Positions 1 to 9,934 of a stretch of DNA of 64,000 nucleotides are shown one piece after another. The translations under genes were made by a program, and so were the position numbers. The DNA comes from Deinococcus detaillensis (GTDB taxonomy: Bacteria; Deinococcota; Deinococci; Deinococcales; Deinococcaceae). The stretch is taken from contig NZ_VKDB01000005.1 of the NCBI RefSeq assembly GCF_007280555.1, forward strand, positions 124,001 through 188,000, written 5' to 3'. The notes below the pieces were generated by a model. The model had not been told where the DNA came from and ran no database searches. It saw only the letters and a program-made list of their open reading frames with translations. Every line of letters begins with the position of its first letter. Position 1 is the first letter of the stretch.

Positions 1-714
1 ACTTGGCCGATGGAAGACCACGCCCTGCCCGGCAACTTGCGCGGCAAACCCGCTGACGCGTTGCCAGCGCCCAGTTTCGTGTATTTTATCCAGAACCACG
101 ACCAGATCGGCAACCGCGCTCAGGGCGACCGAATGACCGACGTGGAGCGCGTCTCGGTGGCCGCTTTCCGGGGAGCCAGCACAGTCCTCCTCGCCCTGCC
201 GATGACGCCGCTGATTTTTCAGGGCCAAGAATGGGCCGCCAGCACACCGTTTCCCTTTTTCTCCAACCACCACGGCCAACTCGGTGAACTGGTCAGCGAG
301 GGGCGCAAAAAAGAATTCGGGCACTTTGAAGGCTTTTCGGGCCATGTGCTCGACCCACAAGACCGCGCCACCTTCGAGCTGGCCAAACTCGACTGGGCCG
401 AGAAACGGGACGGCGAACATGCCCAGACGCTTCGGACGTATCAGCAGTTGCTGAACTTGAGAAAAACCGACCCGGTGCTGAGTGGCCGCTCACGTCACGC
501 ACTGACGGCGGGGCACGTGGACGCGGTGTTGTGGGTGCGCTGGACAACCGACGAAGGTGAGCGGGCGCTGCTGTGGAACACCGGCAAGACCGCTCTGACC
601 GCGTCCAAACTCGACTTGCCCTTCGACTTGCCTCCCAGCCTGACTTTTCACAGCGAGGGCAAGCCCACCCCCACGCTGGGAGCCGGTGAAGCTGTGATCT
701 TGGGCAACGGATGA
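1..714 (+). CDS. treZ: Malto-oligosyltrehalose trehalohydrolase, C-terminal part (gene starts before the window)
   Basis: This is the last 237 codons of TreZ, a cytoplasmic GH13 enzyme that releases trehalose from the maltooligosyl-trehalose made by TreY. The open frame runs off the left edge, so the N-terminal domain and most of the barrel are missing. Visible family motifs are [28 protein letters not shown], and the GRKKEFGHF region that follows it, which is typical of TreZ rather than of branching enzymes. The stop overlaps the treY start (ATGA at 711-714), so the two are translationally coupled. The identity rests on motifs plus the treY neighbour. Confidence 0.95.
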   Translation, partial: TWPMEDHALPGNLRGKPADALPAPSFVYFIQNHDQIGNRAQGDRMTDVERVSVAAFRGASTVLLALPMTPLIFQGQEWAASTPFPFFSNHHGQLGELVSEGRKKEFGHFEGFSGHVLDPQDRATFELAKLDWAEKRDGEHAQTLRTYQQLLNLRKTDPVLSGRSRHALTAGHVDAVLWVRWTTDEGERALLWNTGKTALTASKLDLPFDLPPSLTFHSEGKPTPTLGAGEAVILGNG

Positions 715-3584
715 CGGCGGCGCTCACCGAAACTCAGCTTACAGAGATGCACACGCCGCAGATTCCCCGCGCCACCTACCGCCTGCAACTGCACGGCCCC
801 ATCACGCTGCCCAGCGGCAAAACCGCCCGCTTCGATTTCAGGGACGCGGCCAGAGCGGTGCCTTATCTGGCCCGCCTGGGCATCAGCACGCTTTACCTCT
901 CCCCCATCTGGCAGGCCGCGCCGGGCAGCTCGCACGGCTACGACGCCACCGACCACAGCCGAGTCTCGGACGAGTTGGGCGGCGAAAAGGGGCTGCGCAA
1001 GCTCTGGCAAACCGCCAAAGCGCAGAACATGACCATCATCGCCGACTTTGTGCCCAACCACATGGGCATCGCGGGCGGCCATAACCCGTACTGGGAAGAT
1101 GTCCTGCGCCACGGACAAGCCAGCCGCTACGCCCACTTCTTCGACATTTCGTGGGAACCTCTCAAGCGGGCGCTCAGCGGCAAAGTGCTGCTGCCGGTGC
1201 TGGGCGATCAGTACGGGCGGGTGCTGGAGCGCGGCGAGCTACAGGTGGTGCGGATCGGCGGCGCACTCGGCCTGCGCTACTTCGAGCGCACCTTTCCGCT
1301 CTCGCCGCGCCAGAACGCCCCGATTCTCACGCGGGCCTGGACGCTCGCCAGCCAACTCGACGCTTCGCCCCAAAATGAAGAAGCCCGCGCCGACCTCGCT
1401 TCGCTGGCGCTGCAAGCCGCCCATTTGCCGCGCAGCCAGGACAACCTGACCAGCGAAGACAAACAAAGCCGCGCCCGCGAAACCGCCGTGATCGAGCGCC
1501 GCCTTTCGCGCCTCGCCGAGATCCCGGCGATTGCCGCCGCGCTGGACACCGCACTGAGTGAGCTCAACGCCGATCCCACGCGCCTCGACCAGCTCATCAC
1601 CGAGCAAAATTACCGGCTGAGCTACTGGAAAGTCGCTTCCGAGCAAATCAATTACCGCCGCTTTTTTGACATCAACGACTTGGCGGCGCTGCGAATCGAA
1701 GACCCCCGCGTCTTCGAGTGGGCGCACTCCAAACTGTTTGAACTCATCAAGGAAGGCGTCATCGCAGGCGTGCGGCTTGACCACACCGACGGTTTGTACG
1801 ACCCCGCCGGTTACTTCCAGACGTTGCAGGAGCGGGCCGCACAGGTGCTGGGTGTGCCTTACGCGGCGGGCGACCGACCACTGTACGTGCTGGCCGAAAA
1901 GATTCTGGAACCCGGCGAGCGCTTGCCCAACTGGCCGATCTACGGCACCACCGGCTACGACTTTTTGGCGCAGCTCGGCGGCGTGTTCGTGGAGAGCGGC
2001 AACGAGGAAGAGATCAGCGGGATTTACCGGCGCTTTACCGGCGACCGCAAAAGCTACGGTCAGACGCTGCACGACACCAAAGAATTTATTCAGCGGGTCA
2101 GTCTCGCTTCCGAAGTCAATGTGTTGGCCGAGCACCTCGAGCGGCTGGCCGAAGCGGATTTGCGCTGGCGCGACTTTACTTTAAGCAGCCTGCGCGAGGT
2201 GCTGCGCGAAGTCATCGCGGCTTTTCCGGTCTACCGCACTTATGTCCGGCTCGACGGGCGCGAGGGCGGCGACGACGCCAAGATTGGCCACGCCATCAAA
2301 GACGCCCGCAGGCTCAACCGCGAACTCGACGGCAGCCTATTCGACTTCCTGAGAGCCGTGCTGACGCTCGACGCCCCCGATCTGGAGAGCCGCGAGCGCT
2401 ACGCCGAATTTGCCTTCAAGTTCCAGCAACTCACCGGCCCGGTGACGGCCAAAGGCGCGGAAGACACCGCCTTTTACCGCTACGGACGGCTGCTGTGCCT
2501 CAACGAAGTCGGCGGCGACCCGGCCATTTTCGGCACGCCGCCGCGCACCTTTCACGCGCAGGCCCGCGAGAGGGGCGAAAAGTGGCCGCACGCCATGCTG
2601 AGCACCAGCACCCACGACACCAAACGCGGCGAAGGCACCCGCGCCCGCATCGCGGTGCTGAGCGAGATGCCGCAGACGTGGGCGGCTTACCTCAGCCACT
2701 GGGGCAAGCTGGCCCGCGCCTTTGAGCGCGAACTCCCAGAAGGCGCACGCGCTCCCAGCAGCGTAGACCAGATGATGTTTTTTCAAAACGTGCTGGGCGC
2801 TTGGCCGCTGAGCGGCGCACTCACCGATTTGCCTGACCGCCTGAGCGCCGCCATGCTCAAATCGGCCCGTGAAGCCAAGCAGCACACCTCATGGGCCGCG
2901 CCCGACGCCGCTTATGAAGAAGCGCTGGACAATTTGATTCGCGGCCTGCTGGCTTCCAGCGAGTTCGTGGACAGCGTCAAGATTTTTCACGAGCAGATCA
3001 GCTCCTACGGCGCACAAAACAGCCTCTCGGCGGCGCTGGTGCGCCTAACGGCCCCCGGCGTGCCCGACACCTATCAGGGCAGTGAAAGCTGGAATCAGGC
3101 GTTGGTCGATCCCGACAACCGCCGCCCGGTGGACTACGCCCGTCTTCAGGCGCTCCTGCGGCGCACCGAAGAGCGCCACGCCAAAGAGCCGCTGGGGCTC
3201 GCAGCAGAGTTGCTGAGGAACTACGGCAACGGCGGCATCAAACTGCTGACCACCTGGGCGGCCCTCTCCGAGAGGCGCAGCAATCCTGAGTTGTTCGGGC
3301 TGGGGAATTACCACGCCCTCAGCGGCGGCAAGCACCTGCTGGCCTTCTCGCGGCAATTGGGCGATCAACTGGCCGTCACACTGGCCCCGCGCCTGACCTA
3401 CAGCCTGACCAAAGGCCAAACGCCCTGGGCGCTGGGCGAGGTGTGGGGCAGCCGCACTTTGGCCCTCCCCAGCGGCGCTTACCGCAGCGCTATGACCGGC
3501 GAGCGCTTCCGGGTGCGCGGCGACAAGATCGCGCTGGCCAAGGTGCTGGAATTTTTTCCGGTGGCGCTGCTTATCCGGGAATGA
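711..3584 (+). CDS. treY: Malto-oligosyltrehalose synthase
   Basis: TreY isomerises the reducing-end alpha-1,4 bond of maltooligosaccharides to the alpha,alpha-1,1 bond of trehalose; TreZ then cuts trehalose off. The 957-residue length is usual for long bacterial TreY. GH13 motifs are present: VPNHMG near residue 115, [15 protein letters not shown] with nucleophile Asp357, [11 protein letters not shown] with acid/base Glu396, the TreY-typical GTTGYDF just after it, and [10 protein letters not shown]. It overlaps the treZ stop by 4 nt. With glgB elsewhere in the window it supports the glycogen-to-trehalose route. Trehalose is a compatible solute, which suits a desiccation-tolerant organism (inference). 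Confidence 0.97.
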   Translation: MTAALTETQLTEMHTPQIPRATYRLQLHGPITLPSGKTARFDFRDAARAVPYLARLGISTLYLSPIWQAAPGSSHGYDATDHSRVSDELGGEKGLRKLWQTAKAQNMTIIADFVPNHMGIAGGHNPYWEDVLRHGQASRYAHFFDISWEPLKRALSGKVLLPVLGDQYGRVLERGELQVVRIGGALGLRYFERTFPLSPRQNAPILTRAWTLASQLDASPQNEEARADLASLALQAAHLPRSQDNLTSEDKQSRARETAVIERRLSRLAEIPAIAAALDTALSELNADPTRLDQLITEQNYRLSYWKVASEQINYRRFFDINDLAALRIEDPRVFEWAHSKLFELIKEGVIAGVRLDHTDGLYDPAGYFQTLQERAAQVLGVPYAAGDRPLYVLAEKILEPGERLPNWPIYGTTGYDFLAQLGGVFVESGNEEEISGIYRRFTGDRKSYGQTLHDTKEFIQRVSLASEVNVLAEHLERLAEADLRWRDFTLSSLREVLREVIAAFPVYRTYVRLDGREGGDDAKIGHAIKDARRLNRELDGSLFDFLRAVLTLDAPDLESRERYAEFAFKFQQLTGPVTAKGAEDTAFYRYGRLLCLNEVGGDPAIFGTPPRTFHAQARERGEKWPHAMLSTSTHDTKRGEGTRARIAVLSEMPQTWAAYLSHWGKLARAFERELPEGARAPSSVDQMMFFQNVLGAWPLSGALTDLPDRLSAAMLKSAREAKQHTSWAAPDAAYEEALDNLIRGLLASSEFVDSVKIFHEQISSYGAQNSLSAALVRLTAPGVPDTYQGSESWNQALVDPDNRRPVDYARLQALLRRTEERHAKEPLGLAAELLRNYGNGGIKLLTTWAALSERRSNPELFGLGNYHALSGGKHLLAFSRQLGDQLAVTLAPRLTYSLTKGQTPWALGEVWGSRTLALPSGAYRSAMTGERFRVRGDKIALAKVLEFFPVALLIRE

Positions 3585-3595
3585 GCGGGGCCTTT

Positions 3596-3623
3596 TTGAC
3601 TGATCTTCCCAAATAGCTATACT
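3596..3623 (+). promoter_or_regulatory. Sigma-A promoter of the purH-folD transcript
   Basis: TTGACT (3596-3601), a 16-nt spacer, then TATACT (3618-3623). The predicted transcription start near 3630 falls directly before the first stem of the ZTP riboswitch, which supports both calls. Confidence 0.75.
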
Positions 3624-3630
3624 GCTCAGC

Positions 3631-3710
3631 AGCGCTGCGGCAACTGGCGCTGAACGTGGGGGCCACCACGGGGAAGCCGCAGCTTAGCCAGATCGCACGC
3701 CTGGGTCAGA
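3631..3710 (+). promoter_or_regulatory. ZTP riboswitch (pfl RNA) of purH
   Basis: The leader matches the pfl/ZTP-ZMP aptamer. P1 is GCTGCGG (3634-3640) pairing with CCGCAGC (3677-3683). Between them lie the conserved AACTGGCG (3641-3648) and the GTGG...CCACC...GGGAAGCC section. After a short linker comes the second conserved block CGCCTGGG (3698-3705). ZTP/ZMP accumulates when 10-formyl-THF is short, so AICAR transformylase stalls. The downstream genes are exactly purH and folD, the expected targets. This is recognised by eye; a covariance-model search would settle it. Confidence 0.9.
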
Positions 3711-3768
3711 CCTCTCCGCTCCTGTCACTGCGATGTGCAGCGAAGCGGAGGGGTCTACTTTCTCTTTT
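3709..3768 (+). terminator. Intrinsic terminator, expression platform of the ZTP riboswitch
   Basis: Twelve-pair stem 3709-3720 with 3744-3755 (one G-U pair), followed by the T-rich run 3756-3768. The stem starts right after the conserved CGCCTGGG block, so ligand binding can compete with terminator folding. ZTP switches usually turn genes on, by preventing the terminator. Confidence 0.8.
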
Positions 3769-3783
3769 GACTCAGGAGCGGCC

Positions 3784-5349
3784 ATGTCAGATTCAGTTCA
3801 GCATTCCCAAAAGCAAGCCCTCATCTCGGTCAGCGACAAGTCCGGCGTCGTTGAATTTGCCCGCGCCCTCACTGAGCAAGGCTGGGCCATCCTATCTACC
3901 GGCGGAACCCTCAGTGCCCTGCAAGCGGCGGGCGTTCCGGCAACCAAAGTGGCCGACGTCACCGGCTTTCCCGAAATCTTGGATGGCCGGGTCAAGACCT
4001 TACACCCCAAGATTCACGGCGGTATTCTGGCCCGGCGCACGCCCGAGCACCTCTCCGAACTCGCCGAGCACAGCATCGGGCCGATTGATCTGGTGTGCGT
4101 CAACCTCTATCCGTTCCGCGAAACAGTGGCGTCGGGGGCCGACTTAGAGACGGCCATTGAAAACATAGACATCGGCGGCCCGGCCATGATTCGCGCCGCT
4201 GCCAAGAACTTTGAGAGCGTGCTTATCTTGGTTGACCCCGCCGACTACCCGCTGGCCCTGCAGGCCGAGGTTTCGCAGGGCCAGCGCCGTCACCTCGCGG
4301 CCAAAGCCTACGCCCACACCAGCAGCTACGACGCGGCGATCACGGCTTATTTGTCTGAACCATCAGGCGACAGTCTTTCTGGCGACAGTATCTCCGGCGA
4401 AGATTTCCCAAAAGAAGTCAGCTTGCCCCTCACCCAGATTGCCGATCTGCGCTACGGCGAAAACCCCCACCAGCAGGCCACCGTCTACCGCCTCGGCGCT
4501 CAGACCGGGCCGGTGCTAGACGCCGAGGTGCTGAGCGGCAAGGCCATGAGCTTCAACAACTACGCCGACACCGACGCGGCGTGGGCGCTGGTGAGCGATT
4601 TTGGCGCAGATCAAGCGGCTTGCGTGGCCGTCAAGCACGCCAACCCCTGCGGCGTGGCAGTTGCGGCCACTCCGAAAGAAGCCTGGGAACGCGCCCGCGA
4701 CGCCGATAACCTCAGCGTGTTTGGCGGCGTGGTAGCGATCAACCGGCCCATTGATCTGGAGACGGCCAAAGCCACCAGAGGCACCTTTCTGGAAGTGCTG
4801 ATCGCCCCCAACATCGACGCAGACGCCCTGACTTGGCTGCGCGAAAAGAAACCCGACTTGCGGGTGCTGCGGGCAGGCAAACGTCTGGCATCTGGACTGG
4901 ATTACCGCCCGCTCATCGGCGGCTTTCTGGCCCAAAAACGCGACGAGCGGCTGTGGGATGACCTGTGCCCTAAAGTGGTGACAGCCAAGCAGCCCAGCGA
5001 GGCCGAGTGGAAAGACTTGGCCTTCGCGTGGCTGGTCGCCAAGCACGCCCGCAGCAACAACGTGGTGCTGGCAAGAGGCGGCGTCACGGTGGGCATCGGC
5101 GCGGGGGCGGTCAGCCGCATCTGGGCCGCCGAGCGGGCGGTGCAGAACGCGGGCGAAGGAGCACGCGGCGCGGTGATGGCTTCCGAAGCGTTTTTCCCGT
5201 TCGACGACGTGGTGCGGCTGGCCGGCAGCGTGGGAGTCAACGCCATCATTCAGCCGGGCGGAGCCAAGCGCGACCCGGAAGTCATCGCCGCTGCCAACGA
5301 ACTCGGGATCAGCATGGTGCTGACCGGCTCGCGGCACTTCAAGCATTAG
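3784..5349 (+). CDS. purH: Bifunctional AICAR transformylase / IMP cyclohydrolase
   Basis: PurH catalyses the last two steps of IMP synthesis using 10-formyl-THF. The 521-residue product has the N-terminal MGS-like IMP cyclohydrolase domain (ISVSDKSGVVEFARAL, LSTGGT, DGRVKTLHPKIHGG) and the C-terminal transformylase domain with VKHANPCGVA and the family ending LTGSRHFKH. The start is the ATG at 3784 because AGGAG sits at 3774-3778, 5 nt upstream, just past the riboswitch terminator. An in-frame start at 3733 would lie inside the terminator loop and is rejected. folD follows after 32 nt. Confidence 0.97.
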   Translation: MSDSVQHSQKQALISVSDKSGVVEFARALTEQGWAILSTGGTLSALQAAGVPATKVADVTGFPEILDGRVKTLHPKIHGGILARRTPEHLSELAEHSIGPIDLVCVNLYPFRETVASGADLETAIENIDIGGPAMIRAAAKNFESVLILVDPADYPLALQAEVSQGQRRHLAAKAYAHTSSYDAAITAYLSEPSGDSLSGDSISGEDFPKEVSLPLTQIADLRYGENPHQQATVYRLGAQTGPVLDAEVLSGKAMSFNNYADTDAAWALVSDFGADQAACVAVKHANPCGVAVAATPKEAWERARDADNLSVFGGVVAINRPIDLETAKATRGTFLEVLIAPNIDADALTWLREKKPDLRVLRAGKRLASGLDYRPLIGGFLAQKRDERLWDDLCPKVVTAKQPSEAEWKDLAFAWLVAKHARSNNVVLARGGVTVGIGAGAVSRIWAAERAVQNAGEGARGAVMASEAFFPFDDVVRLAGSVGVNAIIQPGGAKRDPEVIAAANELGISMVLTGSRHFKH

Positions 5350-5381
5350 GATCATGGCAACAGCTGAAGGGCGGGGGTTGA

Positions 5382-6221
5382 ATGCAGCTTCTGGGTAAAC
5401 CGCTGGCGGCGGGCGTGACGGCGGAGGTGCGGGCGCGGCTCCTGACACTGGGAGCGCTGCATCTGGTCAGCGTGGTGGCGTCGGGCGATCCGGCCACGCT
5501 GGTGTATGTGGAGAGCAAGCGCCGTCAAGCTGAAAAACTCGGCGTGCGTCTGAGTGTGCGCGACCTCGGTGCGGGGGTCAGTCAGGCCGAACTGCACCGC
5601 GTTCTGCGCGAACTCTCGGACGATGAGACGGTTCACGGCGTCGTCTTGGAGTTGCCGCTGGCCCCGGCACTCGACCCCGACGCGGCGCTGCGCCAGATCG
5701 TTCATCCCAAAGATATAGAGGGCCTGACGCCCGCCAATTTGGCGTTGGTCTCGGCGGGCCGCGAGTCCGAAGCCCTGCTGCCCCCCACCCCGCGCAGCGT
5801 GCGCTTTTTGCTCCGCGAAGCGCTGGAACTCTCGGGTGCGAGGGTGGCCATCATCGGGCCGGGCCGCACGGTGGGCCGCCCCCTGGCTTGGATGCTCAAC
5901 AACCGGGGCGCGACGGTGACGCTGTGCAACGAATTCACCCGCGATCTGGGGGGCGTGCTTGAGAGGCAAGACGCGGTGGTGGTGGCAGTGGGCCGCGCCG
6001 GACTGCTCAGACCCGAACACGTTTTGCCGCACCACGTCGTGATTGACGCGGGCATCAACGTCACCGAAAGTGGCGTCGTCGGTGACGTGGCTCCCGAAGT
6101 CGGCGAGATCGTGCGAGCCTACACGCCTGTGCCCGGCGGCGTTGGCCCACTGACCAGCGCGTTGATGTTTCAAAACCTGGTGCGGGCGGTGAGATTGCAG
6201 CGGGGAGAGAAAGTGGAGTGA
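5382..6221 (+). CDS. folD: Methylene-THF dehydrogenase / methenyl-THF cyclohydrolase, divergent
   Basis: FolD interconverts 5,10-methylene-THF and 10-formyl-THF, the cofactor of the PurH step encoded upstream, so the ZTP-controlled operon makes metabolic sense. Family features in the 279 residues: [13 protein letters not shown] with the conserved Tyr and Lys, the nucleotide-binding loop [27 protein letters not shown] and [16 protein letters not shown]. Two usually strict active-site positions differ: the Gln of VQLPLP is Glu (VLELPLA), and the Asp of KDVDGFHP is Glu with altered neighbours (KDIEGLTP). The fold and role are clear; the relative efficiency of the two activities cannot be judged from sequence. 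Confidence 0.9.
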   Translation: MQLLGKPLAAGVTAEVRARLLTLGALHLVSVVASGDPATLVYVESKRRQAEKLGVRLSVRDLGAGVSQAELHRVLRELSDDETVHGVVLELPLAPALDPDAALRQIVHPKDIEGLTPANLALVSAGRESEALLPPTPRSVRFLLREALELSGARVAIIGPGRTVGRPLAWMLNNRGATVTLCNEFTRDLGGVLERQDAVVVAVGRAGLLRPEHVLPHHVVIDAGINVTESGVVGDVAPEVGEIVRAYTPVPGGVGPLTSALMFQNLVRAVRLQRGEKVE

Positions 6222-6230
6222 GCAATACCA

Positions 6231-6263
6231 AAAGGGCGCACCTGCAGGCACGCCCCTTTTTTT
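6231..6263 (+). terminator. Intrinsic terminator after folD
   Basis: An imperfect hairpin (AAGGGCG paired with CGCCCCTT around a CCTGCAGG core) is followed by seven T residues. A-rich sequence on the left side lets it also serve the convergent peptidase gene ending at 6279. Confidence 0.65.
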
Positions 6264-6278
6264 ATCGCTCACTGCTTC

Positions 6279-9197
6279 TTAAATGCTTTCCACTTCAAAC
6301 TTCAGGTGCTGCTCTGCCGTCTCCGCGTTGGGGTCGCGGCCTGAGAAGGTGGCGTATCCGGCGCGTTCGGGCAACAGGTAGCTTTGCTGCACGCGGCGCA
6401 GGTCTTCAAGCGTCACCTTCATCATGCGGGCTTTGTAGTCTTCTTGCCGGTCGGCACTGAATCCGGCGAGGTCGGAGAAAATCCGGCTGCGGGCCACACT
6501 GTCGGCGCTCAGGAGGGGGTCAAGCTGGCGGCTGGCACTCAGGATCGCCTCGGTGAGTTGGCGCTCGCCCAGATCGTCACTGCTCAGAAACTCATCCAGC
6601 TTGCCGAACACTTCGAAGGTGCGGCCAATGTGAGGGTCGCGGAAACTGGTCAGATCAAACGCGCCGGTGCGCGGATCGAAGCTGGCTCCGCCGCCGTATG
6701 CGCCGCCCTTCTCGCGCAGTTCCTTGAGCAGGTATTCGGTTCGCAGGAGTTTGCTGAGCACCAGCAAGGCCGGGCTGTCGGCATGGACATAAGGCACGGT
6801 GGCAAACGAAACGGCGTTGTAGGCCACCGGCGTGTCCATGGTGCGGGCCTGCGGAACATGAGGGGCCAGCGCGGGGGTCAGGGTCTGCCGCACCGCGCCG
6901 CCGAACAGCTCGGCCAGCGGCGACAGATCGAGGGCCAGATCGTTTTCAGAGGCGCTCAGCACCAAGCGGGCGCTGGCGGTGGTGACGACCTTGCTCAGTT
7001 CTTCCAAACGGCTTTGCAGTTCGCTCCAGTCGCCTGCCGCCTGCCACGCCTGATAGCGCTTGAAGGCGGTGACGCCTCCCTGAAGCTCGCCCAGCGCTTC
7101 CAGCGGGCTGACCTGCGCTCCGGCGAGGGTGGAGGCATACGCCGAACCGTTGCCGATGATGCTGGAACGCATTCCCGAGACCCGCTGATTGACCAGCTGG
7201 GCCAGACGCTCAGCGCTGAATTTGGGCGCGGCGATCACGTCCCGCAGAAGTTCCACCAGCGCGTCCTTGTTACGCGACAACGCCTTGCCGCTGAAGGTCA
7301 AGCTGGTGCGAATCTCGCTGATCTGATCGGGGCCGTTGCCCTTGCCCGCCGCCGCGCCGATGCCGCCGGTCACGGCTTCGATCCGGCGGGTCAATTCCAC
7401 TTCGCTGAGGTTCGCCGCACCATTGCGGGTCACGGCGAAGGCGTAGAACGGCAACAGTTCAAGCTGATCCTGACTCAGTTCCGGCAGCGGCACCTGCACG
7501 TCCAGGTAAATCAAACCGCCTGTCGGCTGGGCCGAGCGGTAAACCTCGGCGTGGCCCTGCTGCTCCATCTGGTAATCGGGGCGCGGCACGCTCAGCGTCA
7601 CGTCCGGCAAGCCCAGTGTGGGCAGCAGCGAGTGATCGTCGGCGGGGGCGTTTTGCAGCATCAGCGCGTCTTTGACGATGGCGGCGCGGTCTTCGTCGGT
7701 CAGATCGGCACTGAGGCGGGCCACCATCGCTTTCTCGGCCTCGGCCTGCTGGTCTTGCATGGCCGGGTCGGGCGTCAGGGTCAGGGTGACGCGGTGAGAA
7801 TTTTCCAGCAGCCACTGGCGAATCATCGGCTCAAAGACTCGGCCCGCTTTGCGCTCGGCGCTGAGTTTCTCCAGTTCGGCGGCCAAGTTGAGGCTGGCCA
7901 CCGGATCACCGCCGTACAGCCAGGGATTGACCACCGCGAACAGCATCTTGAGGGCGTAGGGCGTGCCCGCGTTGCTGACCTCGCGCTGGGCGATTTCAAA
8001 TTGGTGCAGGGCGCTGTCGATAAGCTCATCGTCCAAACCCTCGCGCTCGATCTGGGCCAGCGTGTCGAGCACCAGCGCTTCCACCTTGCCCGCGTTCTCG
8101 GCGCTCAGCCCCTTGAGGCCCGCCCCGAACGCCGCCTCGCGGAAGTTGTCGCTGTAACCGCTGCCGTCGGCCAGAGCGCTTCCCAGTCCCGAATCGATCA
8201 GCGGTTTGTAGAGCGGAGCCGCCGGATTGCCCAGCAGCACCTCGCTCAGCACGCTCCATTTGAGGTTGTCGTAGGCCTGATAGGTCGGCGTGACTTTCCA
8301 GGCCACCACCACCTGCGCCCCGCGCTCGGTGTCGCTGGAGGGATAATGCACTTCACTGCGGCGCGGCACGTCAAAATTGGCCTGATCGGGAATGCGGACG
8401 TCCAGCACATTCGGCTCAAACTGGCTCATCACGTCGCGCTCGATGGTCGTCAGCAGCTCAGCGAGCGGCATCTGGCCGTAGCTGTAAAAAAAGGCGTTGG
8501 ACGGGTGGTAGTGGGCCGCGTGGAAGGCTTTGAGGTCTTCGTACGTCAGATCGGGAATATTGGCCGGTTCGCCGCCGGAGTTGTTGGCGTAGGTCAGATC
8601 GGGATACAGAGCCTTGCCCAGCGCCTTATAAAGGACTGCGCCCGCGCTGGCCATCGCGCCTTTCATCTCGTTGTAGACCACGCCCTGCATTTTGAGTTCG
8701 GACTTCGGGTCGGCAGGATCGGCATTCTCGAAACGGTGGCCGTCGCGCAAAAAGCTGAAGCGGGTCATGCGCGGGAAAAAAGCGGCGTCGAGGTAGATGC
8801 CCAGCAAATTGCTGAAGTCGCTGGGGTTGCGCGTCGAGAACAGGTAGGTCGTCCAGTCGGCTGCCGTCATGGCGTTCATGAAGGTATTGAGCGAGCGCGG
8901 AATCATGGCAAAAAACGGATCGGACACCGGGTATTTTTTGGACCCCATTAGGGCGATGTGCTCCAGGATGTGCGGCACGCCGGTGCTGTCTTTGGGCACG
9001 GTGGGAAAGGTCACGGCGAATCCGGCGTTCTCGTCGGCGCGGGCAATGTGAATGTGGCGGCTGCCGAGTTCGTGGCGCAGTTGGATGTAAGTGGAGGCCG
9101 TGTCGGGCAGGCTTTCCACGCGCTCGACGGTGTAGCGGCCCAGTTGGTCGCCGACTTTGGGAAGGGTTTCTAAGCGGCCCTGTTCTGAGATGGTCAT
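6279..9197 (-). CDS. M16C family zinc metallopeptidase (PreP/presequence-protease-like)
   Basis: A 972-residue peptidase with the inverted zinc motif HxxEH (HILEH, residues 76-80) followed by ALMGSKKYPVSDPF, and the downstream glutamate region YNEMKGAM, as in the M16C group that degrades peptides inside a closed chamber. The length of about 970 fits the single-chain double-barrel form. No signal peptide is seen, so it is probably cytoplasmic. The ATG at 9197 is chosen because TAAACT (9205-9210, minus) lies 7 nt upstream, a leaderless arrangement; the 30 extra codons of the longer frame look like upstream sequence. The gene diverges from ruvA. Confidence 0.9.
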   Translation of the reverse strand: MTISEQGRLETLPKVGDQLGRYTVERVESLPDTASTYIQLRHELGSRHIHIARADENAGFAVTFPTVPKDSTGVPHILEHIALMGSKKYPVSDPFFAMIPRSLNTFMNAMTAADWTTYLFSTRNPSDFSNLLGIYLDAAFFPRMTRFSFLRDGHRFENADPADPKSELKMQGVVYNEMKGAMASAGAVLYKALGKALYPDLTYANNSGGEPANIPDLTYEDLKAFHAAHYHPSNAFFYSYGQMPLAELLTTIERDVMSQFEPNVLDVRIPDQANFDVPRRSEVHYPSSDTERGAQVVVAWKVTPTYQAYDNLKWSVLSEVLLGNPAAPLYKPLIDSGLGSALADGSGYSDNFREAAFGAGLKGLSAENAGKVEALVLDTLAQIEREGLDDELIDSALHQFEIAQREVSNAGTPYALKMLFAVVNPWLYGGDPVASLNLAAELEKLSAERKAGRVFEPMIRQWLLENSHRVTLTLTPDPAMQDQQAEAEKAMVARLSADLTDEDRAAIVKDALMLQNAPADDHSLLPTLGLPDVTLSVPRPDYQMEQQGHAEVYRSAQPTGGLIYLDVQVPLPELSQDQLELLPFYAFAVTRNGAANLSEVELTRRIEAVTGGIGAAAGKGNGPDQISEIRTSLTFSGKALSRNKDALVELLRDVIAAPKFSAERLAQLVNQRVSGMRSSIIGNGSAYASTLAGAQVSPLEALGELQGGVTAFKRYQAWQAAGDWSELQSRLEELSKVVTTASARLVLSASENDLALDLSPLAELFGGAVRQTLTPALAPHVPQARTMDTPVAYNAVSFATVPYVHADSPALLVLSKLLRTEYLLKELREKGGAYGGGASFDPRTGAFDLTSFRDPHIGRTFEVFGKLDEFLSSDDLGERQLTEAILSASRQLDPLLSADSVARSRIFSDLAGFSADRQEDYKARMMKVTLEDLRRVQQSYLLPERAGYATFSGRDPNAETAEQHLKFEVESI

Positions 9198-9340
9198 GGC
9201 CCAAAGTTTAGCGCTGCGCCGCAGCCGGGAAGGTGGGTTCGGCTGCTGGACCGCCTTCAGCCGACCAGGTGAATTGCACCTCCCCAAATTGGTTCACATA
9301 CACCCGTCCTGGCTCCCTCTTCCGCTCTACACTAATTTCC

Positions 9341-9934
9341 ATGATTGCTTTTCTCTCCGGCGTGGTGCGCGAAGTGCGCGAACACAGTGCCATTGTCCTG
9401 ACCGGCGGCGTCGGCTACGAAGTGCTCTGCCCCGCTTCCACCCTCGCCAAACTCAAACCGGGCGACGTGGCCGAACTCCACACCCGCCTGGTGGTGCGCG
9501 AGGACGCCTGGACACTGTTCGGCTTTTCCGAAACCGACAGCCTCAAGCTGTTCGAGCTGCTGACCAGCGTGACCGGCGTGGGGCCAAAGCTGGGGCTGGC
9601 GCTGCTGTCGGCCATGCCGGTGTCGGCGCTGGCTCAGGGGCTGCTCAGCGGCGACAGCAAGCTCCTCAGCAGCGTCTCCGGCGTGGGCAAAAAGACCGCC
9701 GAGCGCTTGGTGCTGGAACTTCAAAATAAGGTGCCGGAACATCTGGCCGCGCCAACGGTGGGCGGCAAGCGGCAGCGGGTCATCAGCACGGCGGGGCAGG
9801 ACGCGGTGGAAGCACTGCTGGCGCTGGGCTTCCGCGACGCGCAGGTGCGCTCGGTGGTCTCGGAATTGCTGGCCAGCGACCCCGAGCAGAGCGCCGACCA
9901 GCTCATTCGCAAAAGTCTGGGCCGCTTGAGGTGA
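9341..9934 (+). CDS. ruvA: Holliday junction branch-migration protein RuvA
   Basis: RuvA binds four-way junctions and loads the RuvB motor in recombinational repair. The 197-residue product starts MIAFLSGVVREV and contains the family blocks GGVGYEVLCP, LFGFSETDSLKLFELL, the helix-hairpin-helix segments TGVGPKLGLALLS and SGVGKKTAERLVLEL, and the C-terminal RuvB-binding domain (ALLALGF). The ATG is supported by TACACT (9328-9333) ending 7 nt before it: a leaderless start. No radiation-response (RDRM) palindrome is visible upstream. The stop overlaps the next gene (GTGA at 9931-9934). Confidence 0.97.
   Translation: MIAFLSGVVREVREHSAIVLTGGVGYEVLCPASTLAKLKPGDVAELHTRLVVREDAWTLFGFSETDSLKLFELLTSVTGVGPKLGLALLSAMPVSALAQGLLSGDSKLLSSVSGVGKKTAERLVLELQNKVPEHLAAPTVGGKRQRVISTAGQDAVEALLALGFRDAQVRSVVSELLASDPEQSADQLIRKSLGRLR

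Noticed and set aside
6384..8951. 855-codon open frame on the plus strand
   Set aside because: Antisense shadow of the M16C peptidase gene; its composition is that of the reverse of a GC-rich coding sequence and it has no recognisable motif.
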